Under the pieces are notes generated by a model. It saw only the letters and a list, made by a program, of their open reading frames with translations, ran no database searches and was not told the origin of the DNA. The position numbers were made by a program, and so were the translations under genes. A stretch of DNA of 39,143 nt from Pseudomonadota bacterium. Its GTDB lineage: Bacteria > Desulfobacterota > SM23-61. This document shows positions 15,254-24,320 of this stretch, piece after piece. The DNA is taken from the NCBI GenBank assembly GCA_018819135.1, contig JAHJQK010000002.1:1-39143 (forward strand), written 5' to 3'. The first letter of the stretch is position 1. Each line of letters begins with the position of its first letter.

Positions 15254-15441
15254 CCTTCCATTTCTTTGTAGGTTTTAGTGAAGCAGCGCGCCCGATGGAG
15301 GTCCAAAGAGGGCCGGAAGGAATGGAGCAAGCGATTGAGTTTGCGAATCCGCTCTGTGCCTCCTACTTCAGCGGTCTTACTGTCCCTCCACTCCATCGCG
15401 ATCTTCGTGCCAATCTTCCGAATCGGTTCCGGTTCCGCCAT
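15190..15441 (-). pseudogene. Glycyl radical enzyme, N-terminal segment (frameshifted)
   Basis: ATG 15441 has GGAGG 6 nt upstream and gives MAEPEPIRKIGTKIAMEWRD..., then IRKLNRLLHSFRPSLDLHRARCFTKTYKEMEG, the classic GRE opening (R-L-x-S-x-P-x-x-x-x-x-R-A-x-x-x-T-x-x-Y-x-x-x-E). The frame is lost near 15195-15205 in ATCGCAACCCTCCGG; one added base would join TIAT to PVVIYDHE of the next segment. This is the true gene start, with the entire GRE running 15441 to about 12816. Confidence 0.75.
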
Positions 15442-15444
15442 CAT

Positions 15445-15700
15445 CCACCTCCAAGCAAAATCAAGCTTTAAGTAAAGGCCCAGCAAGTGAACCCAAATGT
15501 CCCCAGCGGGAGTTAGCAGTGAGGGCATCCTTCACTACCAACCGATCCCCCGGCAACTGGCATCGCTTACAAAGGGATAGTCCTTTCTAAAGAAATTAGC
15601 GGGTTGCCAGCTTATTGCTAATCATAAATTAATATTGCACCGCTGGGCAATTTTGTCAATGTCTTGGCTAATTGACTTCCTTTTTGTTTTCCATATTTAG
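15445..15700 (-). promoter_or_regulatory. Upstream region of the glycyl radical operon
   Basis: On the minus strand TTGACA occurs about 250 bp upstream of the GRE start with an AT-rich TATTAATTT 19 bp later, a loosely spaced promoter candidate. The leader contains complementary GGCAAC/GTTGCC pieces and AAAGG/CCTTT, so it can fold, but no known riboswitch is recognised. Confidence 0.25.
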
Positions 15701-15853
15701 ATGGGAAAAATCACTGATTTAGATCTCAATCACTTCCGGGTTCGCAACCTCCATCCAAATATTTTGATTGGAATGGCCAGTGACAGGTATGCTGGGTGGA
15801 TTGGGCCTAATTGGGTGTCGGTGTCAGTGTTAGATAAGCGGGGACACCTTTAA
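15701..15853 (+). pseudogene. Truncated DUF72 protein gene
   Basis: A 50-residue ORF: residues 11-35 (HFRVRNLHPNILIGMASDRYAGWIG) match the start of a DUF72 subgroup. It then diverges into VSVSVLDKRGHL and stops, where about 200 more residues are expected. The gene has lost its body. Confidence 0.55.
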
Positions 15854-15978
15854 GTAATCCAATTCACATTAAATGGGAGGGGTTGAGGAGCATATGATTA
15901 CGCCACGGGCGGCTTATTCCGGCGTTTCAATAAGTTGATTACTTATTTCAGGAGGTCCTTATTTCCGCACAAGAAATA
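15854..15978. other. Spacer between DUF72 fragment and VapC
   Basis: No gene is recognised. A short GC-rich patch and an AGGAGGTCC motif near 15951 face rightward without an evident ORF of note. Confidence 0.3.
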
Positions 15979-16437
15979 TCAGGTCTTGCGCCGGCGATAC
16001 TTTGCTTTCCTCTCGCGAACGCCTTTATTTTCCGGGGTTTGTAAGAACCCTTCCATGGAGACCGCAATGTTCGGGAACTTTCCCTGCAATTCACGATCCT
16101 CGGTTACACACTGGATTCCCATTTCTATGGCCAGGGCGATAAACTGCCCGTCATAGGCCGTAATTCCATACTGGGCGACAAGATCGATCACTTTGGCCGG
16201 GGACGGCTCGGACTCATTTTCGATCAGGATACCAAAGACCTTTTCCCAAACGTCTAAGGCCTGTTCCGGCTTGATTTGCCTGGTTTTAATCGCAGTGGCC
16301 AGAATGTTCTTAAACTCATAGCGCCACAGGGCAGGCACAATCCATCCGGGATCTTTTTGCTCAACCTGCTCGGCTTGCGATGACAAGACACTGGTCAGGT
16401 TTCTGGCCGCGATGATGTTCGAATCCACGACAATCAT
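15979..16437 (-). CDS. vapC: PIN-domain toxin VapC
   Basis: A 152-residue PIN nuclease, with acidic residues D5 (VVDSNIIA), E41 (WRYEFKNIL), D96 (AYDGQFIALA) and D114 (TEDREL). This is the FitB/VapC pattern of tRNA- or rRNA-cleaving toxins. A strongly basic tail (RERKAKYRRRKT) ends the protein. Its start overlaps the antitoxin stop by 4 bp. A truncated copy of its 3' end lies at 11577-11664. Confidence 0.88.
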   Translation of the reverse strand: MIVVDSNIIAARNLTSVLSSQAEQVEQKDPGWIVPALWRYEFKNILATAIKTRQIKPEQALDVWEKVFGILIENESEPSPAKVIDLVAQYGITAYDGQFIALAIEMGIQCVTEDRELQGKFPNIAVSMEGFLQTPENKGVRERKAKYRRRKT

Positions 16438-16652
16438 ATCCGGCCTTCGCGTTTTGCTTGATCGATAAACTCAGCCGTCAAGAGGGTCCGGGTTCGCACC
16501 GGCGGTGGGAACTTCACCGGCCGAAAATGGCGCATCCTCTCTTCAAGAACAACGATGGCCTGTTGCGTCATGGACCGACGGTTTCTTTCCGCTTCCCGCT
16601 TCAACCAAGCATGCACCTCGCTGGGCAGGTCTTTTATCAGCAAAGCAGCCAT
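16434..16652 (-). CDS. vapB: Ribbon-helix-helix antitoxin VapB/FitA-like
   Basis: A 72-residue protein of Arc/FitA type: MAALLIKDLPSEVHAWLKREAERNRRSMTQQAIVVLEE is a ribbon-helix-helix, and the Pro-rich tail with LLTAEFIDQAKREGRI would fill the toxin active site. GGAGGT lies 6 nt before the ATG. It is transcribed with vapC from the promoter at 16681-16709. Confidence 0.85.
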   Translation of the reverse strand: MAALLIKDLPSEVHAWLKREAERNRRSMTQQAIVVLEERMRHFRPVKFPPPVRTRTLLTAEFIDQAKREGRI

Positions 16653-16680
16653 ACAACACCTCCGCTACCATTATGCTATA

Positions 16681-16709
16681 ATAATACTATCATTTGGCTG
16701 CGTTGTCAA
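16681..16709 (-). promoter_or_regulatory. Promoter of the vapBC pair
   Basis: On the minus strand TTGACA (16709-16704), a 17-bp spacer and TATTAT (16686-16681), about 30 bp before the vapB start codon. The A/T-rich repeat around the -10 box may hold the autorepressor site. Confidence 0.6.
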
Positions 16710-16899
16710 TTTATCAGCGGAGGACTGGAAAGGGGAAGTAGTTTTTAAAACAACTTGGCCAATATTGTATTTCCAGGTCCGCTTTGGGCTCCATTCCTTG
16801 CATAATCCGCAAGCTTGGGTTACATTAGCCCATCCTCGATGTTCCCAAATCAGTTCCCTGGATTTGGTCGTTGAAAAAAGTCTCGGAAGGAGGCCAGGA
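16710..16899. other. Leader region of the MmgE/PrpD gene
   Basis: The 190 bp between the vapBC promoter and the MmgE/PrpD start hold no gene. An open frame continues upstream of the chosen ATG, but its sequence is not family-like. Confidence 0.35.
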
Positions 16900-18264
16900 A
16901 TGGAAATAACCAAGAAAATCTCCGAACTTATATGGGCGGCAAGGCTTGCCCAAATGCCTTCGGAAGTTCTGGAATATAGCAAGAGTTTGATGCTCAGTGC
17001 CCTTGGTGCCATGGTAGCAGGCGCAATGCTTCCTACCGCCAAGATCATGATGAGATACATCCAGCGCAGGGGAGGAAATCCCGAAGCCACAATTATGGGC
17101 GCAGGGTTTCATAGCTGCGTCGAGAACGCAGCTCTGGCTAACGGGACCTTCGCTCATGCCACGGAATATGAAGACGACAGCCTCCCCGAAAGCACCTCAA
17201 GCTACACCCAGATACCACCCGTTCTTGCACTTGGAGAGAAACTGAAAGCTTCCGGGAAAGAGGTGCTGGAAGCATTCGTTGTCGGCAATGAGGTACAATC
17301 AAGAGTTGGAATTGCTTGCCTGGAAGCGAGGCGTCATGGCTATCTGAATCTCAGTCTGTCAGGAACATTAGGAGTCGCCGCAGCAGCGGCAAAGCTTCTG
17401 AAGCTTGATGTCCAACGCACAACCATGGCCATAAGTCTCGCTGCCTCGCAGGCTGGCGGCATTGTCCGTCAGAGTGGGACCATGTCTCACTATTTAGAAA
17501 TGGGATTTGCAGGAAGAAATGGATTGGGAGCAGCACTCCTCGCCGCTGAGGGATTTACCAGCAGTTCGAGTATTCTCGAAGCACCTCGTGGTTTTTTTGA
17601 CCTCGTGACCTGCGGCCAGGTAGCGGCACCCGAAGATATAATCAATAATTGGGGAAAACCATTTCGGGTCATGCAGGTGGGAATAAAAAAGTACCCTTGC
17701 TGCTACCACATGCAGCGTATCATTGAGTCTGCTGTGAAATTGAAGGAGGAGCATTCGTTCTCCAGCGATGATATTGAAAGAATAGAGGTCGAAGTAAATC
17801 CAATGCTGCCCCAGGTCATTCAATACCCCGAGCCTAAGAATGCCGAAGAAGCCCAGTTTAGTTTGCCTCATGGCATGGCGGCAGCATTACTGGAAAAGAG
17901 GATTGCCCCAGAAAGCTTCTCGGATGAAAGAGTCCGAGACCGAGCGTTTCGAGAAATGAGGCAAAAGGTGCATACTATTGTGCATGAGGAATGGGGGTGG
18001 GCGACGACAGGTTGGAATCCGATCGTTACCATCTTGCTGAGGGAGGGCAGAAGACTGCGTAAGGAACTCGGTTACGCCCAGGGGCAGCCACCTGATTTAC
18101 TTCCCGTCGAAGAAGTAATAAAAAAATACAAGACCTGCACCGATAAAGTGCTCGGAAGCCAAAAGATTGAAGAATCTATACGATGGACATTAGAGCTTGA
18201 AAACCTTGACAACATATGCAGGTTGATTGATACCATGGCCTTTAGAGTTCATAGTCATGATTGA
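16900..18264 (+). CDS. MmgE/PrpD family protein
   Basis: A 454-residue member of the MmgE/PrpD family (2-methylcitrate dehydratase, cis-aconitate decarboxylase, itaconate-related and unknown dehydratases). Family features seen are ANGTFAHATEYEDD near residue 80, the all-alpha domain with GNEVQSRVG and YLNLSLSGTLGVAAAAAKLL, FAGRNGLGAALLAAEGFTSSSSILE, and KKYPCCYHMQRIIESAVKL with the C-terminal alpha/beta lid. AAGGAGG precedes the ATG by 7 nt, which sets the start. No other prp genes are nearby, so a role in the methylcitrate cycle is not supported by context; a dicarboxylate or hydroxyacid dehydratase activity is the general expectation. Confidence 0.85.
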   Translation: MEITKKISELIWAARLAQMPSEVLEYSKSLMLSALGAMVAGAMLPTAKIMMRYIQRRGGNPEATIMGAGFHSCVENAALANGTFAHATEYEDDSLPESTSSYTQIPPVLALGEKLKASGKEVLEAFVVGNEVQSRVGIACLEARRHGYLNLSLSGTLGVAAAAAKLLKLDVQRTTMAISLAASQAGGIVRQSGTMSHYLEMGFAGRNGLGAALLAAEGFTSSSSILEAPRGFFDLVTCGQVAAPEDIINNWGKPFRVMQVGIKKYPCCYHMQRIIESAVKLKEEHSFSSDDIERIEVEVNPMLPQVIQYPEPKNAEEAQFSLPHGMAAALLEKRIAPESFSDERVRDRAFREMRQKVHTIVHEEWGWATTGWNPIVTILLREGRRLRKELGYAQGQPPDLLPVEEVIKKYKTCTDKVLGSQKIEESIRWTLELENLDNICRLIDTMAFRVHSHD

Positions 18265-18484
18265 CTGGGTTAAAGGAAATCTTGGCCAAAGTTAACCCGG
18301 TTGAACCGGCTGCCATATCCCTGCCGCCATTAACTTCTAACCCAAAACCTTTTTATTTTATCTATCGCCTCTAACCTCTTGCCTCTATCCTAAATTCTAT
18401 TACCTATATCCTCCCGCTTTTCGCCTCTTGCCTATAGCCCATAGCCTCTTGCCTATTGCCCGTTTATTGTGTCATACTCTAATC
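18265..18484. repeat. Intergenic region with TTGCCTCT/TAGGC-type repeats
   Basis: A pyrimidine-rich run from about 18358 to 18460 contains repeated CCTCTTGCC, CCTATAGCC and CTATTACCTAT units, the complement of the TAGGTA/TAGGCA clusters at 2455, 29073 and 36264. No gene is seen. The polA start follows directly. Confidence 0.6.
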
Positions 18485-21166
18485 ATGTCTGATAAGAAAC
18501 CACGCCTATTCCTGATCGACGGCAGTTCTTATATATACCGGGCTTTTTTTGCCATCCCGCACCTATCTAATTCCAAAGGATTCCCCACCAATGCTACCTA
18601 TGGGTTTACCAACATGCTCCTTAAAGTTCTGCGGGAACAAGGGCCGGAATATATGGCCATTGCCTTCGATGCCCCTGGTCCTACCTTCCGCCACGAAGTT
18701 TTCGGGGATTACAAAGCCAATCGCCCGGCTATGCCTGAAAATCTTAGGCCGCAGATCCCTTACATAAAAGAAATCGTGGCCGCCTTGAATATACCCGTCC
18801 TCGAGAAAGCAGGGTATGAGGCTGACGACTTGATCGGCACTCTGGTCAAAAAGATGGAAAACGAAGAGGTTGAGACGGTCATCGTCTCCGGGGACAAAGA
18901 CCTGATGCAACTCGTCACCCCCCGGGTGACCATGTTTGACCCTATGAAAGAAAAGACTTTCCGGATCCTTGAGGTAAAAGAATATTTTGGTGTGACCCCC
19001 GACAAAATCGTTGAAGTTATGGGACTCAGTGGGGATTCCTCGGACAATATTCCCGGGGTTCCGGGAATAGGGAAAAAAACCGCCGTCGAGCTCATAGAAG
19101 AGTTCGGCTCAATTGAAGAACTACTAAAGAACGTGGCCAGAGTCAAAAACGCCAAAACCCGGGATAGACTCATCCATTATGCGGAGCAGGCGCGCTTGAG
19201 CCGGGAGTTGGCCATCCTGGATACTCATGTTCCCCTGACCGAGGAACTGAACAGCATAAAGCTGGGGATTCCCGACCAAGAAAAACTGCAGAAAATTTTT
19301 AAAGAGATGGAATTTTCCAAGCTGCTCAAAGTCAAAGAATTTACTCCCCCTCTTGAGCCAAAGGAAGAAGAATACCTTCTGATCACGGAAAAAACGGACC
19401 TCCTCCGGCTTATAGAAAATTTGAGGAAAGCCGGTTTTTTTTCCCTGGACCTCGAATCTACCTCCATCGAACCCATGCGAGCAGAGATCGTTGGCCTCTC
19501 TTTCTCTTGCAGGCCCCATCAAGCTTTTTACATCCCGGTAGGACATACCTACCCGGGGGTCCCTAAACAATTGGAGAAAAACGAGGTGTTAGAGATCCTC
19601 AGCCCTTTATTGGAAGATCCCTCATTGAAAAAATACGGACAGAACATTAAATATGATTACATCTTGCTGGCGAAATCCGGAATTCATCTTCAAGGCCTTG
19701 CCGGAGACACCATGATTGCCTCATATCTGCTGAATCCTTCGAAACACAGACACAGCCTGGAAGAATTGGCTCGTGAATATCTGGATCGCCAGGTGATCAC
19801 CTATGCCGAAGTCGCCGGGAATGGGGCGAAGGCCGTTACCTTTGACCGGGTGGAAGTACAGAAGGCCTGCCGTTACTCGGCTGAGGATGCCGACTTAGCC
19901 CTGATTCTGGCCGATCTTCTTATACCCAAAATTGAGGCCGAAGGGTTTGCGGAACTGTTTCATCAGGTGGAACTCCCTCTCGTTGAAGTTTTAGCGGTTA
20001 TGGAAATGAACGGGGTTAAACTCGACCGGCCACTGCTCGCTTCTCTATCCGAGGAATTTGCCGGACAACTGGAAAAAATTTCTCGGGAAATCTATGATCT
20101 GGCGGGAGAAAACTTTAATATTAATTCTCCCCAGCAGCTGGGGAAAATCCTTTTCGAGAAACTAAAACTCCCGGGAGGAAAACGCACCAAAACCGGGTAC
20201 TCGACGGACGTGGAGGTACTTACCCAACTTTCCCAGGAATACTCACTTCCGGCCAAAGTCCTGGAATACCGGAGCCTTTCCAAACTCAAATCGACTTATG
20301 TGGACGCATTGCCATTGCTGATCAACCCGGCGACCGGTCGAGTCCACACTTCTTTCAACCAGACCGTAACCGCAACCGGACGGCTTTCCAGCAGTGACCC
20401 CAACCTCCAGAACATTCCCATCCGGACTCCTGAGGGGAGGAGGATTCGCGAAGCCTTTATACCGGAAGACGGGCACTGGATCCTTTCCGCCGACTATTCG
20501 CAAATTGAGCTGCGTATACTCGCCCATCTTTCCGGTGATCCTTCTCTGATGGCCACCTTTCAAAAAGATGAAGACGTTCACGCCGCCACCGCCGCCGAGA
20601 TCTTCCATGTTCAATCCCGGCAGGTAACCCCCGAGATGCGCCGTCTGGCCAAAGTCATCAATTTCGGAATTATTTACGGAATGAGTGCTTTTGGCCTATC
20701 CAAGGAATTAGCCGTACCCCCCGGCGTGGCCCAGGCTTACATTGACAATTATTTTCAAAAATACCACGGGGTGAGGGATTATATCGATCAATCGCTGGGG
20801 TTGGCTCGCGAACGTGGTTATGTGACCACCTTGATGAATCGGCGGCGCTACCTCCCGGACATCGGCAGCAGCAACCGCAGTGTGCGGCAATTTGCCGAAC
20901 GTATCGCCATTAATGCCCCCATCCAGGGAACGGCCGCGGACTTGATCAAAGTGGCCATGATCAATATCCACAGGCGCTTGCCCAAGGAAAAACGCCGCAG
21001 CAAACTGATTCTCCAGATCCATGACGAACTGGTGTTGGAAGTACCCGAAGAGGAAGCAGAGGCCATCAAAGCGCTGGTCAAGGAGGAAATGGAAGGAGTC
21101 ATGAAATTGTTCATTCCCTTGAAAGTGGACATCGGGGTGGGAAAAAATTGGGCCGAAGCCCATTAA
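18485..21166 (+). CDS. polA: DNA polymerase I
   Basis: An 893-residue Pol I of normal length. Residues 1-~290 are the 5'-3' exonuclease (FLIDGSSYIYRAFFAIP, YEADDLIGTL, VSGDKDLMQLV, GLSGDSSDNIPGVPGIGKKTA). About 310-490 is the 3'-5' exonuclease, which looks active (SLDLEST with Asp and Glu, YGQNIKYD, YSAEDADLAL). The rest is the family A polymerase: motif A LSADYSQIELRI, motif B RRLAKVINFGIIYG, motif C LQIHDELVLE. The protein removes RNA primers and fills gaps in replication and repair. ATG 18485 begins MSDKKPRLFLIDG; an upstream in-frame ATG within the repeat is not preferred. Confidence 0.97.
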   Translation: MSDKKPRLFLIDGSSYIYRAFFAIPHLSNSKGFPTNATYGFTNMLLKVLREQGPEYMAIAFDAPGPTFRHEVFGDYKANRPAMPENLRPQIPYIKEIVAALNIPVLEKAGYEADDLIGTLVKKMENEEVETVIVSGDKDLMQLVTPRVTMFDPMKEKTFRILEVKEYFGVTPDKIVEVMGLSGDSSDNIPGVPGIGKKTAVELIEEFGSIEELLKNVARVKNAKTRDRLIHYAEQARLSRELAILDTHVPLTEELNSIKLGIPDQEKLQKIFKEMEFSKLLKVKEFTPPLEPKEEEYLLITEKTDLLRLIENLRKAGFFSLDLESTSIEPMRAEIVGLSFSCRPHQAFYIPVGHTYPGVPKQLEKNEVLEILSPLLEDPSLKKYGQNIKYDYILLAKSGIHLQGLAGDTMIASYLLNPSKHRHSLEELAREYLDRQVITYAEVAGNGAKAVTFDRVEVQKACRYSAEDADLALILADLLIPKIEAEGFAELFHQVELPLVEVLAVMEMNGVKLDRPLLASLSEEFAGQLEKISREIYDLAGENFNINSPQQLGKILFEKLKLPGGKRTKTGYSTDVEVLTQLSQEYSLPAKVLEYRSLSKLKSTYVDALPLLINPATGRVHTSFNQTVTATGRLSSSDPNLQNIPIRTPEGRRIREAFIPEDGHWILSADYSQIELRILAHLSGDPSLMATFQKDEDVHAATAAEIFHVQSRQVTPEMRRLAKVINFGIIYGMSAFGLSKELAVPPGVAQAYIDNYFQKYHGVRDYIDQSLGLARERGYVTTLMNRRRYLPDIGSSNRSVRQFAERIAINAPIQGTAADLIKVAMINIHRRLPKEKRRSKLILQIHDELVLEVPEEEAEAIKALVKEEMEGVMKLFIPLKVDIGVGKNWAEAH

Positions 21167-21175
21167 AAAATTTTT

Positions 21176-21347
21176 GGGACGCAGATTTTCGCCGATACAC
21201 GCAGAAACAAATTCTAATCATAAAGAATTCAGGAGACAGGAGTCAGTAGACAGAATGAAAGGTATGTTCCATTTATCTTCTGGATTCTGAATTCTGTCTT
21301 CTGTATTCTCTTCTCCGATCCTGTAAATCGGCGTTTATCTGCGTCCC
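21176..21347. repeat. Dispersed palindromic repeat, copy 2 (172 bp)
   Basis: The outer arms GGGACGCAGAT (21176-21186) and ATCTGCGTCCC (21337-21347) are perfect inverted repeats. Inside, CGCCGAT pairs with ATCGGCG and CAGAAT-type pieces pair with ATTCTG. The 41 bp at 21204-21244 are identical, in inverted orientation, to 32235-32275 in copy 3. No coding capacity is evident. Confidence 0.85.
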
Positions 21348-21365
21348 CCAAAATGCTTTTTAATT

Positions 21366-22088
21366 ATGCAAATTGATTTGGCTTTTACGCCGCCTGAACT
21401 CGAGAAGAAAGACCTCCGGAACAAGACGGTCGTGGTCATCGACGCGCTCAGGGCCACATCCACGATGATCACAGCTTTTGAGAATGGCTGCGCCGGCTTC
21501 ATTCCCGTTGCCACGATTGAAGAGGCCCAAAAGCTCTTTGCCGATCTGAATGAACCCAATCTTCTTCTGGGGGGGGAACGCAGGGCACTGCCCGTAGAGG
21601 GGTTTCATCTGGGGAATTCTCCCCGTGACTACCGGCCGGAAAAAGTAAACGACAAGATGGTCATCATGACCACTACCAACGGAACCCAGGCCCTGGTGGC
21701 GGCCCGCCAAGCTGGCGAGGTTTTTATCGGGGCTTTCCCGAACCTTACCGCCCTATGCCGGCGTTTGCAAGAAGCGGGGCGGGATATCCTCATCGCCTGC
21801 GCGGGAGAAAAAGGATTTTTTTGTCTGGAGGATACGGTTTGCGGCGGAGCGATGATTGGACACCTGGGAAAGGAAGACCTCCCGGTTCAGGAGAGTGACT
21901 CCGCTTTAGCGGCCAAGATTTTATACGAGTATTTTGCCGCGGATATTTACGGAATGCTGGCCGCGTGCGAATGGGGCCGGTATCTGGAAAAAATGGGGCT
22001 GGGGAAAGACATACGCCTTTGTGCTCAAATCGACTCTTCGAAGCTCGTCCCCACCTACCGGGAAGGAAAGGTCTATCTTGACCGCTGA
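21366..22088 (+). CDS. comB: 2-phosphosulfolactate phosphatase family protein (ComB)
   Basis: A 240-residue Mg2+-dependent phosphatase of the ComB family. Recognisable segments are VVVIDALRATSTMITAFENG, LLGGERRALPVEGFHLGNSPRDY, TTTNGTQAL and EDTVCGGAMI. ComB makes sulfolactate in coenzyme M biosynthesis in methanogens; in most bacteria the substrate is uncertain. No other coenzyme M genes are present. It overlaps the dusB gene by 11 bp. Confidence 0.88.
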   Translation: MQIDLAFTPPELEKKDLRNKTVVVIDALRATSTMITAFENGCAGFIPVATIEEAQKLFADLNEPNLLLGGERRALPVEGFHLGNSPRDYRPEKVNDKMVIMTTTNGTQALVAARQAGEVFIGAFPNLTALCRRLQEAGRDILIACAGEKGFFCLEDTVCGGAMIGHLGKEDLPVQESDSALAAKILYEYFAADIYGMLAACEWGRYLEKMGLGKDIRLCAQIDSSKLVPTYREGKVYLDR

Positions 22089-23082
22089 TTCCGTGCGATC
22101 CTGGAAGATCGGTTCCCTTCAACTTTCCAACCCTCTTCTTTTAGCTCCCCTTTCGGGAATATCCGATCTACCTTTCCGGCTTTTGGCTAAAGAACAGGGA
22201 TGTGCTTTGGTCTGCACCGAGATGGTCAGCGCCGAAGGCCTTATGCGGAACCGCAAGAAAAGCGAGAAACTCTTGCAAACCTGCCCCGAAGAACGCCCGC
22301 TGGCCGTGCAAATCTTCGGGGCCCGGCCCGAGACCATGGCCGATGCCGCCAGGATCGTAGAAGAGGTGGGAGCGGATGTTCTGGATATCAACATGGGATG
22401 CCCGGCAAGGAAAGTAGTCAAGGGAGGATCCGGGGCTGCCTTGCTCATGGACCTTAAACGGGCCAAGAAGATTATCCAATCGGTTCGGAAAGCTGTATCG
22501 CTTCCTTTAACTGTTAAGGTGCGATCGGGGTGGGACGAAAAAAATCAGAACGTTCTGGAAGTGTCCAAGATGGCCGAAGACTGTGGTGTCAATGCTCTCA
22601 CCGTTCATGGGCGCACCCGGAACCAGGGATACGGGGTCAAGGCCGACTGGAGAATCATCGCCCGGACAAAAGAATATTTGCATATCCCGGTCATCGGCAA
22701 TGGAGATTTGACATCCCCGCAGGCGGTTGTGGCTTTCCTGAGCGAAACAGGCTGTGCCGGAGCAATGATCGGGCGGGGTGCCCTGGGAAATCCCTGGATT
22801 TTTCAGCAAGCTTTGGCCATGCTCCGGGGAGAAACTTTTCATATTCCTTCTCTCTCCGACAAAGAAGTTATTATCCTCCGCCACTTAAATATGGTTGTGG
22901 AAAGGTACGGGGAGACTCAGGGATTAAAAGAATTTCGCAAACACATCATCTGGTACACCCGAGGATTAAGAGATAACGCCTATTTTCGCTCTCGCCTTCC
23001 CCATTGGAAAACGGTTTCCGAGGTTTCCGGGCAGATCCGGGAATATTTTCAAAAAATGAACCACCTCCTTCTTTTTTCTTGA
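22078..23082 (+). CDS. dusB: tRNA-dihydrouridine synthase (DusB-type)
   Basis: A 334-residue FMN-dependent tRNA-U reductase. Hallmarks are LLAPLSGISDLPFRLLAKEQGC (FMN site), CTEMVSAEGL, AVQIFGA, DINMGCPARKVVKGGSGAALL with the catalytic Cys in MGCP, KVRSGWD, ALTVHGRTR, VIGNGDL and GAMIGRGALGNPW. TTG 22078 is chosen because GGAAAGG lies about 8 nt upstream and the protein then begins at the family's usual point; GTG 22093 is the alternative. Translational coupling to comB is likely. Confidence 0.93.
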   Translation: MTADSVRSWKIGSLQLSNPLLLAPLSGISDLPFRLLAKEQGCALVCTEMVSAEGLMRNRKKSEKLLQTCPEERPLAVQIFGARPETMADAARIVEEVGADVLDINMGCPARKVVKGGSGAALLMDLKRAKKIIQSVRKAVSLPLTVKVRSGWDEKNQNVLEVSKMAEDCGVNALTVHGRTRNQGYGVKADWRIIARTKEYLHIPVIGNGDLTSPQAVVAFLSETGCAGAMIGRGALGNPWIFQQALAMLRGETFHIPSLSDKEVIILRHLNMVVERYGETQGLKEFRKHIIWYTRGLRDNAYFRSRLPHWKTVSEVSGQIREYFQKMNHLLLFS

Positions 23083-23219
23083 CTTTTACCTTATTCATCG
23101 CTTAAATATTTGATTCGATACCTCACTTCAGAGTCGAGAAGTGATCGTTCTGAAATTTTCCAGAAATTTGGAGAGAGGATTGATGGTGAACAGTAGGTTT
23201 CCCGGTGGAAGGAGCTCCT
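23083..23219. other. Intergenic spacer
   Basis: It holds two imperfect short inverted repeats (TTCAGAG.., GAAATTTTCCAGAAATTT) and the Shine-Dalgarno AAGGAG for the next gene. No gene is seen. Confidence 0.35.
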
Positions 23220-24320
23220 ATGAGTGAAGAATTCAGGATGGTTTGGGCGGAACCACTGACCGCTTTCTGCCAGAGGGTTTTTGAAAAGATGGGTGTGCCT
23301 TCCCAGGATGCTCGCACCACCTCCGAAGTTTTAGTGATGGCCGATCTGCGGGGAATCGATTCGCATGGTGTAGCCCGCCTGAGGCGCTATTACACGGGCT
23401 TGAAAAACGGGGTGATGGTTCCGAAGCCGGAAATGAAGGTTGTCCACGAGTCGCCTCTTACGGCTCTTTTGGATGGAGGCGCGGCCTTGGGTCAAGTGGC
23501 CGGATTAAAAGGCATGACGATGGCCATCGAGAAAGCGATGACCAGCGGTGTTGGGTTTGTATCCGTTCGGAACAGCAATCATTACGGCATTGCCGGCTAT
23601 TACTCCCTCCTGGCCCTGAAGCATGACCTTATCGGTATCTCCTTGACCAACTCGGATGCTTATGTGGTTGCCACCTTTGGCCGGGAAGTAATGTTGGGAA
23701 CGAACCCTATCAGCGTAACCATCCCGGCCAAAGAGGAGCGACCGTTTGTTCTGGATATGTCTACTGCCGTGGCAACCTTAGGCAAAATGGAAGTTTACAG
23801 CCGGATGGCCAAAAGGCTTCCGCCGGGGTGGGCCACGGACGAGAAAGGCCGGTCTTGCGACGATCCGGCAAGGGTTCTCGCTAACATCCGCAGCCGAGCC
23901 GGCGGGGGGATTTTGCCACTGGGGGGCGAAGGGGAAGAGTTCGGGGGGCACAAAGGATATGGGCTGGACCTCTTAGTCGACATCCTGAGCGGAGTCCTTT
24001 CGGGCTCGGGAAATACCAATCTACTATATCCCAAAACTCCGGAGGGCAAGCCTCTTCCTTCTCGAGTAGGCCATTTTTTCGGCGCCCTGCGGATTGATCT
24101 CTTCCGTCCGCTGGAAGAGTTTAAAAGGGATATGGATGACCTCATTCGCCGGCTGAAGGAATCGGCCAAAGCGGAAGGGCAGGAGCGAATTTACATTCAT
24201 GGCGAGAAAGAGTTTGAGCTGGAGGAAAAATACCGGAAGGGGGGAATTCCGCTCTATTTCAAAGTCTACGAAGACTTGAAAGCCATAGCTGGGGAAGTAG
24301 GCGTTCATTTCGATCTATGA
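23220..24320 (+). CDS. Malate/L-lactate/ureidoglycolate dehydrogenase family (Ldh2)
   Basis: A 366-residue NAD(P)-dependent oxidoreductase of the Ldh2/MDG family, unrelated to classical malate dehydrogenase. Family motifs are the catalytic His in GIDSHGVARL, FVSVRNSNHYGIAGYYS, MLGTNPISVTIPA, FVLDMSTAVAT and FGGHKGYGLDLLVDILSG. ATG 23220 has AAGGAG 7 nt upstream; an in-frame GTG at 23205 is less likely. It overlaps the following methyltransferase by 4 bp. Substrates in the family include malate, lactate, sulfolactate and ureidoglycolate. Proximity to comB makes a sulfolactate-type substrate a possibility but only a weak one. Confidence 0.9.
   Translation: MSEEFRMVWAEPLTAFCQRVFEKMGVPSQDARTTSEVLVMADLRGIDSHGVARLRRYYTGLKNGVMVPKPEMKVVHESPLTALLDGGAALGQVAGLKGMTMAIEKAMTSGVGFVSVRNSNHYGIAGYYSLLALKHDLIGISLTNSDAYVVATFGREVMLGTNPISVTIPAKEERPFVLDMSTAVATLGKMEVYSRMAKRLPPGWATDEKGRSCDDPARVLANIRSRAGGGILPLGGEGEEFGGHKGYGLDLLVDILSGVLSGSGNTNLLYPKTPEGKPLPSRVGHFFGALRIDLFRPLEEFKRDMDDLIRRLKESAKAEGQERIYIHGEKEFELEEKYRKGGIPLYFKVYEDLKAIAGEVGVHFDL

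Noticed and set aside
12816-15441. Calling the GRE a benzylsuccinate synthase or pyruvate formate-lyase
   Set aside because: The GCVEP active site with Glu and the two ferredoxin clusters in the activase do not fit PFL, and specific BSS residues cannot be confirmed from sequence alone.
16555-16899. N-terminal extension of the MmgE/PrpD protein to 16555
   Set aside because: The added residues are not family-like, overlap the vapB promoter region, and a strong Shine-Dalgarno sits right before ATG 16900.
21176-21347. An insertion sequence at the palindromic repeat
   Set aside because: It is under 200 bp and has no transposase ORF; a non-autonomous element is possible but no partner is in the window.
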